Source: a virus. Taken from it: a DNA stretch of 29,906 bases. Below are positions 5,781-14,036 of the stretch, piece after piece; position 1 is the first letter of the stretch, and every line of letters starts with the position of its first letter. The stretch is from the IMG/VR virus record IMGVR_UViG_3300045972_000799, positions 1 to 29,906 of that record. One strand, 5' to 3'. The position numbers and the translations under genes are program-made. The notes below the pieces were generated by a model, which was not told where the DNA came from, did no database searches, and saw only the letters and a program-made list of their open reading frames with translations.

Positions 5781-7235
5781 ATGGAAGCAATTACAATCAG
5801 TTCGCGAATAATTAAAACAATTCCAATCAAATGGATAGACTTAGAATTTATCCAGCAGGAGAATTTTAAAGAGTGGATTGAAGATGCCGACGTAAAACTA
5901 AAGGAATCATTGATTAAGTATCAGTTTGTTGATCCGTTTAAGGTTTGGGAGAATGATGGTAAACTTTATTGTTTGGATGGAAAGCATAGATTTTTAGATT
6001 TGTGCTCATTGGTAGAACTTGGTTATAAAATCCCTGAAGAACTTCCTGCCACTTTTATGAATTGCGATGATATTAATCAGGCCGCCGAATTGGTTTTGGT
6101 TTATTCCAGTGCTTATGCAAAGATTACCCAACAAGGATTGTTTGATTTCGTTTCAAACTTCAATCTTGATATTCCTTCTTTGAAAGATGTGATTAACATT
6201 CCAGAGTTTTCAATGCAACGCTTTGAGCAAAAGTTTGATTTGTTTGACACTCAAAACGGAGAAGAGCCATTTGTTGAAGTTGATGATAAAAATATCATTG
6301 TTGGTCCTGGAGATGTATTTCAACTTAACGGACATCGTTTGATTTGTGGAAGCTTTACCAGCGATGATGATGTCAAAGCTTTGATGCAAGATGATAAAGC
6401 ACGAATTGTCAATTGTGATCCACCTTATAATTTACCTGCTAATTTCTTCACGAACAAAGATGAACAGCGCCATAAAGATTTTGCTATGGGCGCTGGTGAA
6501 ATGACAGACGAGGAGTTTGTTAAGTTCCTTGCTTTGATTATGACCACATCGGTTAATAATTCCGTTCCGGGTGCAATTCATTACATCTTTATGGATTTTC
6601 GACACAGCTGGCATATGACAGAAGCAGCTCGAAGAGTGTATGGTAATCCTCAACCAAAACAAGTTTGCGTTTGGGAAAAGGATTTGTTTGCCAATGGAAG
6701 TTTCTACAGAGCACAGCACGAGCTTTGTTTTATATTCTCGGATGAGAAATCGAAAGCCCTTTGGCAAAAAGATTTAATAGATGAGGGCGGTGAGTTCTAT
6801 AAAAATAATAACGAATGGTGTTTCATTTTTAAGAATGGAGAAGCTGCCAAACATCTTTCGCACCTGGAACTTAAAAACAGAATCCGATCCAATGTTTGGA
6901 AATATCCGAGCGCCACCTCAATGGCAAATCCTGACCGATTCGAACTAAAGAATCATCCAACCCCAAAACCTGTAGTAATGATTGCCGATGCAATCCTTGA
7001 CACAACAAATGAAAACGACATTGTCATTGACTGGTTCCTTGGTTCCGGCACTTGCCTAATCGCTTGCGAGCATACTAACAGACGTGGTCGATTCACAGAA
7101 ATTGAGCCTATGTATGTTCAATCAGCAATCCAACGATATGTTAATTATTGTAATAAACGAAGCATTGATATTAGCTTTACCCACTTAAACGGTAAACTAA
7201 CATTAAAAGACTTTGCAAATGAATCCAAACTATAA
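5781..7235 (+). CDS. ParB-like domain fused to beta-class DNA methyltransferase
   Basis: A 484-residue protein from the ATG at 5781. An in-frame TTG at 5754 overlaps the -7 element and is rejected as start. Residues about 9-75 form a ParB-like nuclease/sulfiredoxin-type domain (KWIDLEFIQ ... KLYCLDGKHRFLDL). The remainder is a methyltransferase with catalytic DPPY at 213-216 well before the SAM-binding DWFLGSGT at 417-424. This is the beta-class order (motif IV, target recognition, then motif I) of CcrM- and Dam-like enzymes, usually N6-adenine. PTPKPV lies between them as expected. It is the second methyltransferase in 5 kb with a different architecture from the first, so they are not duplicates. 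It sits at the head of the packaging operon, downstream of operator site 2. Confidence 0.92.
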   Translation: MEAITISSRIIKTIPIKWIDLEFIQQENFKEWIEDADVKLKESLIKYQFVDPFKVWENDGKLYCLDGKHRFLDLCSLVELGYKIPEELPATFMNCDDINQAAELVLVYSSAYAKITQQGLFDFVSNFNLDIPSLKDVINIPEFSMQRFEQKFDLFDTQNGEEPFVEVDDKNIIVGPGDVFQLNGHRLICGSFTSDDDVKALMQDDKARIVNCDPPYNLPANFFTNKDEQRHKDFAMGAGEMTDEEFVKFLALIMTTSVNNSVPGAIHYIFMDFRHSWHMTEAARRVYGNPQPKQVCVWEKDLFANGSFYRAQHELCFIFSDEKSKALWQKDLIDEGGEFYKNNNEWCFIFKNGEAAKHLSHLELKNRIRSNVWKYPSATSMANPDRFELKNHPTPKPVVMIADAILDTTNENDIVIDWFLGSGTCLIACEHTNRRGRFTEIEPMYVQSAIQRYVNYCNKRSIDISFTHLNGKLTLKDFANESKL

Positions 7236-7452
7236 AATATTAATCGAGATGCGAGATACAATACTTGAATATCTAGAGAAAGAAAAAAGCATAAATGAAG
7301 ATGCTTTGGTAGCTTATGAACCTAAACCAATTGCGGAAACTGATTCCGAAATTAGAATAATGCGTGAGCGAGAGGCTATCAAATTGCGTGATAGGATATA
7401 TGAATTGAAGCGACACATTGAAGTAATCAAAAGAATGTATCCAAGTGCATAA
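7219..7452 (+). CDS. Small coiled-coil hypothetical protein
   Basis: A 77-residue protein from ATG 7219 (MNPNYKILIEMRDTILEYL), overlapping the methyltransferase end by 17 nt. It is highly charged and helical (SEIRIMREREAIKLRDRIYELKRHIEVIKRMY), probably a coiled coil. Its stop codon overlaps the start of the terminase small subunit by one base, so it belongs to the packaging operon. It may be a packaging accessory protein, but no family is recognised. Confidence 0.75.
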   Translation: MNPNYKILIEMRDTILEYLEKEKSINEDALVAYEPKPIAETDSEIRIMREREAIKLRDRIYELKRHIEVIKRMYPSA

Positions 7453-7856
7453 TGGCAAAACAAAGAGCTACAGCGATTGAGAAAAACAATAGATTGTTTA
7501 CGATTCAAGGATGGATTCTCGAAGGAGTTCCTGACCGTTTAATCGTTAAACAAGTTTTACAGTTGTGGCCCATTGATATTAGACAGGCTGAGCGATATGT
7601 GAAAGAAGCGTATTCGAGCTGGTCTCAAATTCAAGGTATCAGTATTCAAATGAAACGTGATTTGAAGATTGCAGAGCTGAAACAATTGAAGCGTTCACTC
7701 GGACAGCAACACAAAGGATCGCCTGCTGGAATTTCTGCTATTATGTTGGTTGAAAAGGAAATCATCAAACTGGAAGGTATTGTACTTCCAAAATATATTG
7801 AGGTTCAGACAGCAGTTAAACCAATTGAGTTTACGATTTTAAAAAATAAAGAATAA
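7452..7856 (+). CDS. Terminase small subunit (probable)
   Basis: A 134-residue protein directly before the terminase large subunit, with a 1-nt overlap. The amino-terminal third (AIEKNNRLFTIQGWILEGVPDRLIVKQVLQLWPIDIRQAERYV, cited in part: DRLIVKQVLQLW) has the layout of the helix-turn-helix that recognises the packaging site. A helical oligomerisation region follows (KRDLKIAELKQLKRSLGQQ). The role, pac/cos recognition and regulation of the motor, is inferred from position and this layout. Confidence 0.75.
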   Translation: MAKQRATAIEKNNRLFTIQGWILEGVPDRLIVKQVLQLWPIDIRQAERYVKEAYSSWSQIQGISIQMKRDLKIAELKQLKRSLGQQHKGSPAGISAIMLVEKEIIKLEGIVLPKYIEVQTAVKPIEFTILKNKE

Positions 7857-9091
7857 TGCAACTCCTAGAGCATCAAGCCGAATTTATCGAAAGCGAATTC
7901 ATTCACACAGGAATCGTTGGCGGTTTTCGTTCAGGCAAGTCTGAGGCTGGTGTTATCAAAACTTCTTTGAAGAAATTAAAGTACCCGGGAATTGACGTTG
8001 CTTATTACTTACCAACTTATGATTTGGTTAAAAATATTGCTTATCCCAAGTTTAAAACTTGTTTGGATAGACTTGGGATTAAATACGTTCTTAACAAAAC
8101 AGACCACGAATTCTTAACCTCATATGGGCGCATTATTTTGCGCTCAATGGATAATCCAGATAGCATCATTGGTTATGAAGTTGGATATAGTTTGATTGAC
8201 GAAGCGGATATCTTATCTATATCTCACATGAACGATGTATTTGTGAAAGTTGTTGCAAGGTTAAGTATTCCTCTTCCAGACGGAAAGCCTAACTGTTTAG
8301 ATTTCGTTTCAACTCCTGAGGGTTTCAAGTTCCTGTACGACTTCTTTATTAAAAAGCCACACGAAAAGAAGAAACTGATCCGTGCCAAAACAAAAAACAA
8401 TCCATTTATATCTGAGAGTTACATCGATACTTTGAGAATGAGCTACACTGAGCAGCAGCTAGAAGCTTATTTAAATGGTGAGTTTGTCAATCTTACTACA
8501 GGAAGCGTTTATCATAGATTCAATAGATTGGTAAACCATAGTAATCGTATCATTGAACCAAAGGATGTGCTACACATTGGGATGGATTTCAACGTCACAA
8601 AAATGAGTGCAGTTATTCACGTTGTTGATAGAGTAGTTACTGGCTTAAAACTAACAGCCGTTGACGAAGTGGTCAATGCTTATGATACTGATGAGATGTC
8701 TGAAATATTAAAAGACAGATACAAAGGACATCAGATTGTAGTTTATCCTGATGCAAGTGGTCAAAGCCGTAAAACTTCAAGTTCTACAACTGACCATAAA
8801 ATTTTAAAGAAAGCTGGTTTCAAACTTGTAGTTGATGAAAGTAATCCAGCCGTGAAAGATAGAGTTACCACTATGAACATGGCTTTCAAAGATAACAAAG
8901 GAGTTGCTTCTTATTTTGTTAATACAAATACTTGTCCAACTTATACAGAGAGCTTGGAGCAATTGGTTTATAAAAATGGAGTTCCAGATAAAACAAGCGG
9001 ACATGACCACGTTACTGAAGCTGGAGGTTACTGCGCATGGCACCAATTCAAAATCAAAACAAACAAATCGTTTAAAATTTATAGTTCATGA
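7856..9091 (+). CDS. terL: Terminase large subunit
   Basis: A 411-residue packaging motor. The amino-terminal ATPase carries Walker A in GGFRSGKSEAG (residues 22-32, Lys28) and Walker B in YSLIDEADIL. The C-terminal RNase H-like nuclease begins at GMDFNVTKMSAVIHVV, whose Asp is a predicted metal ligand, with the second acidic strand VVYPDASGQSR. Length and motif order are normal for phage terminases that cleave and pump DNA through the portal. Its ATG overlaps the small-subunit stop, and its own stop overlaps the next start (ATGA). Confidence 0.96.
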   Translation: MQLLEHQAEFIESEFIHTGIVGGFRSGKSEAGVIKTSLKKLKYPGIDVAYYLPTYDLVKNIAYPKFKTCLDRLGIKYVLNKTDHEFLTSYGRIILRSMDNPDSIIGYEVGYSLIDEADILSISHMNDVFVKVVARLSIPLPDGKPNCLDFVSTPEGFKFLYDFFIKKPHEKKKLIRAKTKNNPFISESYIDTLRMSYTEQQLEAYLNGEFVNLTTGSVYHRFNRLVNHSNRIIEPKDVLHIGMDFNVTKMSAVIHVVDRVVTGLKLTAVDEVVNAYDTDEMSEILKDRYKGHQIVVYPDASGQSRKTSSSTTDHKILKKAGFKLVVDESNPAVKDRVTTMNMAFKDNKGVASYFVNTNTCPTYTESLEQLVYKNGVPDKTSGHDHVTEAGGYCAWHQFKIKTNKSFKIYSS

Positions 9092-9642
9092 GTTCATTAC
9101 AAAAAATATCTTTCAGACAGTTGTTCCAATTAAAAAATCATAGGTTCGAAGAGTATCATAAAGTATTGCAGCATTTAGAAGCGATACCATTGAATGATAG
9201 AATCGAATCATTAACTGATTTAACTTTCGGAGAAGTGGCAGGAATCAAATTGAATTTGAAGCAACCGACATTTTTAAACATGATTGAGATATTCAAAACC
9301 ATTTTTGGACTGAGCCAAAATGAAATTTATAAAATAAATGTGATTGAGTTTTACCATGCGCTGAATTGGATTAAAGAGGAGATTCAAAACATCTATGATC
9401 GAGAGATTCAAAACCTATCATCAACTCCAGATTCAAAATTGAAAGATGCAGGGATTGATGACTTGAATATTTTTGGAGAGATGAACACTTTGATTGCATT
9501 TGGCGAAAAGTTTGGGAAAGCTCCTCAGGAAGTTGAGAACTGGAATTACAATCTAGTGTTTAGCTTGATGTTGCATCAAAAGATTTCCAGTGATATAAAC
9601 AAACGATACGTTGAATTAAATAAACTAGTAATCAATGAATGA
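9088..9642 (+). CDS. Hypothetical neck/tail region protein
   Basis: A 184-residue, mainly helical protein with no membrane or signal segment. It overlaps the terminase gene by 4 nt and the next gene by 8. Recognisable stretches (LTDLTFGEVAGIKLNL, NVIEFYHALNWIKEEIQ) do not place it in a family I can name. The position between terminase and neck genes suggests a structural or assembly role. The acidic helical C-terminus would also fit a chaperone. Confidence 0.7.
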   Translation: MSSLQKISFRQLFQLKNHRFEEYHKVLQHLEAIPLNDRIESLTDLTFGEVAGIKLNLKQPTFLNMIEIFKTIFGLSQNEIYKINVIEFYHALNWIKEEIQNIYDREIQNLSSTPDSKLKDAGIDDLNIFGEMNTLIAFGEKFGKAPQEVENWNYNLVFSLMLHQKISSDINKRYVELNKLVINE

Positions 9643-10051
9643 TTTAGTAGAAGTATTAAAAACCAAAACCGAAAGCATTGGCTGGGTATTCAATTATGGC
9701 CGTGCCGACTTTCAAAATCTAGTAGAGACTGAAAGCGAGACTGATCCTAAGTGGTATTTCTTTTTGGACCCAATTTCAACGGATAATACTAATCCAGTTA
9801 TGCCAGTTAGTACAGGACATTTTATGATATTATCCAAATCTGATTTAGACCAGAAATATGATGGAGTTGATGGAAAATTTACACTAGGTATATTACCTAA
9901 AAAGGAATATTTGAGGAATGATTTTAGAAACTTAATTGAATGCGGTGGCGATTTGGAAATAACTAAATCGGTTACAACTGATATTATAAACTTCTTTGAT
10001 GATAATCTTGATGGTGTACTGGTAGCTTTCACAATAACTCAGTTCTTATGA
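9635..10051 (+). CDS. Hypothetical tail-completion-like protein
   Basis: A 138-residue soluble protein, mixed alpha/beta, with ESIGWVFNYGRADFQNL at the start and an acidic C-terminus (IINFFDDNLDGVLVAFTITQFL, in part). It overlaps both neighbours by a few bases. Size and place between terminase and the gp10-like gene fit a tail terminator or completion protein. Sequence alone does not prove it. Confidence 0.65.
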   Translation: MNDLVEVLKTKTESIGWVFNYGRADFQNLVETESETDPKWYFFLDPISTDNTNPVMPVSTGHFMILSKSDLDQKYDGVDGKFTLGILPKKEYLRNDFRNLIECGGDLEITKSVTTDIINFFDDNLDGVLVAFTITQFL

Positions 10052-10521
10052 CAACTAATGAAATCCTAGCCGTAGAATTTGAAGCCATTAAAAAGGATTT
10101 GATAAAGAGGCATAATGATTTAAAAATGAAAGCTTCAGGAAAATGGGAAAGCTCGTTGAAAGTTGATGTTTTGGGAAGTCAAGATTTATATATTGCTAGA
10201 ATTTACGGTGTGCAATATACTGAACAATTGGTTTTCGGTAGAAAGCCCGGGAAGTTCCCACCGATAAAAGCAATAGAGCAATGGATAAAAGATAAAGGCA
10301 TTGCAGGAATCGGAAAACAAATTAAAATTAGTTCATTGGCTTTCCTGATTGCTCGCAAGATTGCACAAGAAGGAACAAAATATTTCAAGCAAGGTGGAAC
10401 GGATTTGATAAGTTCAGTTTTCACAGCCGAAAGAATACAAAGTATCATTGATAAAATCAGAGAAATAAATTTGACTTACATCACAAACGGATTAATTGAA
10501 CAATTAAAAGCAGTAGCATAA
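10048..10521 (+). CDS. HK97 gp10-like neck protein (probable)
   Basis: A 157-residue protein containing the region typical of gp10-like head-tail joining proteins. GRKPGKFPPIKAIEQWIKDK lies in the middle, and a following helix (LAFLIARKIAQEGTKYFKQGG) has the ARKI..EGT motif of that group. Such proteins form part of the neck that seals the head and joins the tail. It overlaps the preceding stop by 4 nt and the next start by 1. Confidence 0.7.
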   Translation: MTTNEILAVEFEAIKKDLIKRHNDLKMKASGKWESSLKVDVLGSQDLYIARIYGVQYTEQLVFGRKPGKFPPIKAIEQWIKDKGIAGIGKQIKISSLAFLIARKIAQEGTKYFKQGGTDLISSVFTAERIQSIIDKIREINLTYITNGLIEQLKAVA

Positions 10522-11636
10522 TGGCAATAGTACTTACAACAGCAGATCCATCTTATAAATTATTAATGGCTTTCAATAATAATGTTATTCGATTCAATTC
10601 AGATAGTGTATTGGTTCCGGCGAAAGCTGAAATAATCGGACTAGGTTTTGATGTGGTTCTTTATCCACATCCTAATGGAAGCTTCTATTTCAATTTCAAA
10701 GATTACATTTCTGCAATTATCAATACTGACAATTTCAAAGATGATTTAAACGTTGCGCTGCCAACTTATAATTACAATTGGACGTCAAAAATATATTTAC
10801 AAAATGCCATCACGCTTAAAATACATTTCACAAATTCCACATTTGAAACAAAAGTTTTAAACATGTCTTGGATTTCTGCTTACTTGCAAGTTGATGAATT
10901 TAGTCAAACATATCCAGTAGTAAACTTTGACGACTTATTTGTGTTGACTCCTAGAGTTAAATCTGTACTTCCACGAATGAAATATTGGGAAGGATATCCT
11001 TTTGATATTACTTTTTATACTCTTGGTGCCACCATAAATATAGAAAATTCAAGTAATACAGATACAATAAACAATTTAATAGACCCTTTTATCATCAATA
11101 GATTTGTTATTTCAGACGGTACAAATGAAAATTATTCTTTGCTTTTAACTCCTGGAGAAAACTCTTTAAATTTTAGTGAAGAAACTACAAATGACACAAT
11201 CATCTTAGAAAAAATAATTCCAAACTGTTCCGGAAAGCATTACATAAAATGGATTAATCGATTTGGCGGATGGAACTATTGGCTATTCGATAGAGGGAAA
11301 AAAACTTTAACGCCAAAAGCACTAGGAGAAATCAATAATGATTTCAATAATATTGAAGATACATTAAGTCCCACTTTGAATATTGGAGTTTCCAGCAAGA
11401 AATCAACAATTGTAAATGATGATGTCCACGAAAGAGATATGTTATTGCTTTCTGATTTATTCGAAAGCCCTAAAATTTACTTATTCACGGGAGAACCCAA
11501 CACAGTTTCTAACTTCAACAACTGGTTAGAAGTTGGAATCAAAGAAAAATCTACAAAGATTCAAGATCCAAAATACAATTACATAAATGTAGAAGTTGAA
11601 ATAGAACTACCTGCAAGAACCACACGCACGCTATGA
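10521..11636 (+). CDS. Tail structural protein, unassigned
   Basis: A 371-residue beta-rich protein with aromatic-rich strands (FDVVLYPHPNGSFYFNFKDY, KYWEGYPFDITFYT). It lacks signal and membrane segments. It lies immediately before the long tail-tip gene with a 4-nt overlap, so it probably belongs to the tail tube or distal tail assembly. The repeated short beta-hairpin texture suits a receptor-facing or tail-tip component. I do not recognise a named family. Confidence 0.7.
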   Translation: MAIVLTTADPSYKLLMAFNNNVIRFNSDSVLVPAKAEIIGLGFDVVLYPHPNGSFYFNFKDYISAIINTDNFKDDLNVALPTYNYNWTSKIYLQNAITLKIHFTNSTFETKVLNMSWISAYLQVDEFSQTYPVVNFDDLFVLTPRVKSVLPRMKYWEGYPFDITFYTLGATINIENSSNTDTINNLIDPFIINRFVISDGTNENYSLLLTPGENSLNFSEETTNDTIILEKIIPNCSGKHYIKWINRFGGWNYWLFDRGKKTLTPKALGEINNDFNNIEDTLSPTLNIGVSSKKSTIVNDDVHERDMLLLSDLFESPKIYLFTGEPNTVSNFNNWLEVGIKEKSTKIQDPKYNYINVEVEIELPARTTRTL

Positions 11637-13531
11637 GTTATATTGCTTACATAAACGGTCAAGAGCTTGAGATTTCTGATTCCAAACCGATAGCTCAAAC
11701 AAAACAAGTCAATGATATTGCTAGTTTGGAAAGTCGTCAAAGCAATTTTACAAATACTTTCACAGCTCCTTTAACGGCCAATAACATTAAGGCAATGGAG
11801 TTTGTTTATTTTGTAGGGAATCAAAGCAACATTCCATATCAAAAAAATGAATTCGATTTGATTGATGCCGATACTGGGTTGCATTTAATTTATAAGGGAT
11901 GGGCCAACGTTACCAAAGGTTCTAATAAAGGTTATGAGATTTACGTGTATGATGGTAATTTAGATTTTTACAAAGCTATCGAAAATCAAACAATGGGAGT
12001 TTTAGATTTGACTGCTTTAGCTCATTCGAAAACTCTTGCAGAAGTTGTATCGACGTTTGATGATTCAAAACCATACAAATATATACTAGCAGACTACAAC
12101 GGAAAAGCACTGTATGATACTAATAAAATCAATATTGATTATTTGGTACCAAGTGTTAGAGCGAGCTGGCTTGTAAGTCAAATCGAATCATATATAGGCT
12201 TCACGTTAAATGGTAGTTTCAAAACTAATCCCGATTACCTTAGTCTATGGATGACCTATCCAAAAGGAACGGTGTCGGATTTAGGAACTACAGATACATT
12301 TTTAACAAACGATTGTACGCAAGAAATAACTTCATTTCAAGCAATTTCTTATTCAATACTTGATGGATTTACCTTAGATGTTGACCAAGTTAATTTAATT
12401 TCAACAAAATCTCAATATGTTGATATAACAGCATCACACAATGCAATAGCACAAGGAGAGGATGTTTATGGTGAACAATATGCTGTTAATTTAATAGTAG
12501 TTACAACAATTAATGGAGTAGATTATTCTGGAGATAAAGTATCGAAACAATTAGAGATCGGAGATGTGATAAGTTTTAGTTTAGTTCCTGACGGTTTGGC
12601 TATTGGCATTGTTAGCTGGTATCTTATCAGTGGTGGATTTCAAGAAGTTCTTGTAAAAACATATAATTCTTTAAATATTGATTTTTTGGAAGAACTCAAT
12701 GGCATAACAATTCGTGAATTTTTAGACGAAATCATTTGGAGATTTGGATTGACTTTGTTCAAAAAAAAATATGAAAATGTTTTTGATTTCAAAACCATTT
12801 CTGAAATAACTAATCTTGAAAATACAATAGATTGGTCACCAAAGGTTAGTTCAAAAGAAGGAGAAATTTATGTTTCTGGAAGTTATGCACAACAAAATTA
12901 CATGCGTTACAAGTACAATGATGATAAATCAAACTATAATGATAGTTATTTATTGATCAATAATAAAAACTTAGATGACTTCAAAACAATAATACAATCA
13001 AAGATTTTCAGCCCAGAATTATCTTCAAGTAATAATTTAGGATTTGTTTCAAAAGTATATAAGTTATGGGATAAAGAGCCAAAAGATGACGGAACAGTTA
13101 CGTACAAACCACTTCAAAATAGATTTTATTTTACACGAAGCATCAATAAAATTTTCGATACTGAAATTTCCATTGGAAGTGAATCTATTCTAACTTCTTT
13201 GATGATAACTATGGCTCCAGTGGAGAGTTTCAAAGGATTAAGTTTCTTAGAAATAATTGGACTTTACTATCCTGATATAATTAAAATACTCAATAAATCT
13301 TTAAAAATCACTTGTAAAATGTGGTTAAAAAACATAGATGTAAGTAACATAAGATTCGATGTCCCTTACTATATCGAACAAGAAGCAGGTTATTTTATGC
13401 TAAACAAAATCAATAGTTTCATTCCTGGGAAAGAAACATTAGTAGAACTCATTAGACTAAACCAACCTAATGAAATACAACAAATTCAACTAGATTATTC
13501 ATTCGATTATTCAAACGACTATTCACATTAA
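11633..13531 (+). CDS. Tail tip/baseplate hub-like protein
   Basis: A 632-residue protein starting MSYIAYINGQELEISDSKPIA, then a region KQVNDIASLESRQSNFTNTFTAP that I associate with large tail proteins of Bacteroidetes siphophages. The middle is beta-rich (LHLIYKGWANVTKGSNKGYEI, in part: GWANVTKG). The C-terminus repeats F/Y-D-Y-S motifs (QLDYSFDYSNDYSH). Length, beta content and place upstream of the tape measure suggest a tail hub or baseplate role. There is a 10-nt gap to the next gene. Confidence 0.7.
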   Translation: MSYIAYINGQELEISDSKPIAQTKQVNDIASLESRQSNFTNTFTAPLTANNIKAMEFVYFVGNQSNIPYQKNEFDLIDADTGLHLIYKGWANVTKGSNKGYEIYVYDGNLDFYKAIENQTMGVLDLTALAHSKTLAEVVSTFDDSKPYKYILADYNGKALYDTNKINIDYLVPSVRASWLVSQIESYIGFTLNGSFKTNPDYLSLWMTYPKGTVSDLGTTDTFLTNDCTQEITSFQAISYSILDGFTLDVDQVNLISTKSQYVDITASHNAIAQGEDVYGEQYAVNLIVVTTINGVDYSGDKVSKQLEIGDVISFSLVPDGLAIGIVSWYLISGGFQEVLVKTYNSLNIDFLEELNGITIREFLDEIIWRFGLTLFKKKYENVFDFKTISEITNLENTIDWSPKVSSKEGEIYVSGSYAQQNYMRYKYNDDKSNYNDSYLLINNKNLDDFKTIIQSKIFSPELSSSNNLGFVSKVYKLWDKEPKDDGTVTYKPLQNRFYFTRSINKIFDTEISIGSESILTSLMITMAPVESFKGLSFLEIIGLYYPDIIKILNKSLKITCKMWLKNIDVSNIRFDVPYYIEQEAGYFMLNKINSFIPGKETLVELIRLNQPNEIQQIQLDYSFDYSNDYSH

Positions 13532-13541
13532 ATAAAAAATT

Positions 13542-14033
13542 ATGACACCATTAGAAATTGAAGCTCTAATTAATCTCAATTTAGCAGATGCTTCAAACAT
13601 AACACCAGCAGAACACAGAGACGTTGAAATAGCTTTGTTAAATTATGCAAAATTAAAACCAAGTATAAAAGTTTTGAGTATAGACACTTTTATAACTAAT
13701 AGAAATTACAGTGTAGATACTGGATTAGCTACTGGTAGTATCATACTTGAAGCAATAGCTATGCTCGAATGCAAAACCGCAAATAACGGCTTTGCAGTTG
13801 GCGATATAGTGACTGCCCCAACTCCTTATCCTGTAGACAGTGGAAGAACCGCAGCGCAAGGTATAGGTGTTCAATTTAATAATTTAAATATTGATACTAT
13901 CAAAGTTATGGTAAATGACCAGATTATCATTATGACTGCTTATGATGGGACAACTGACGCGGGGGTTAGCAATATATCTATATCTACATCAGATTGGAAA
14001 ATAAAACTATTCGTTAACTTTTTAGAAGCATAA
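13542..14033 (+). CDS. Tail-associated protein with short N-terminal module shared with 23022 gene
   Basis: A 163-residue protein. Its first 40 residues (TPLEIEALINLNLADASNITPAEHRDVE) match in pattern the start of the protein encoded at 23022 (AQELIDLINTNLEDNNTKDI, then TPAILR). This suggests a shared docking or oligomerisation module. The rest is beta-rich with no obvious motif. It lies 3 nt before the tape-measure gene. Function not known. Confidence 0.7.
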   Translation: MTPLEIEALINLNLADASNITPAEHRDVEIALLNYAKLKPSIKVLSIDTFITNRNYSVDTGLATGSIILEAIAMLECKTANNGFAVGDIVTAPTPYPVDSGRTAAQGIGVQFNNLNIDTIKVMVNDQIIIMTAYDGTTDAGVSNISISTSDWKIKLFVNFLEA

Positions 14034-14036
14034 ATT

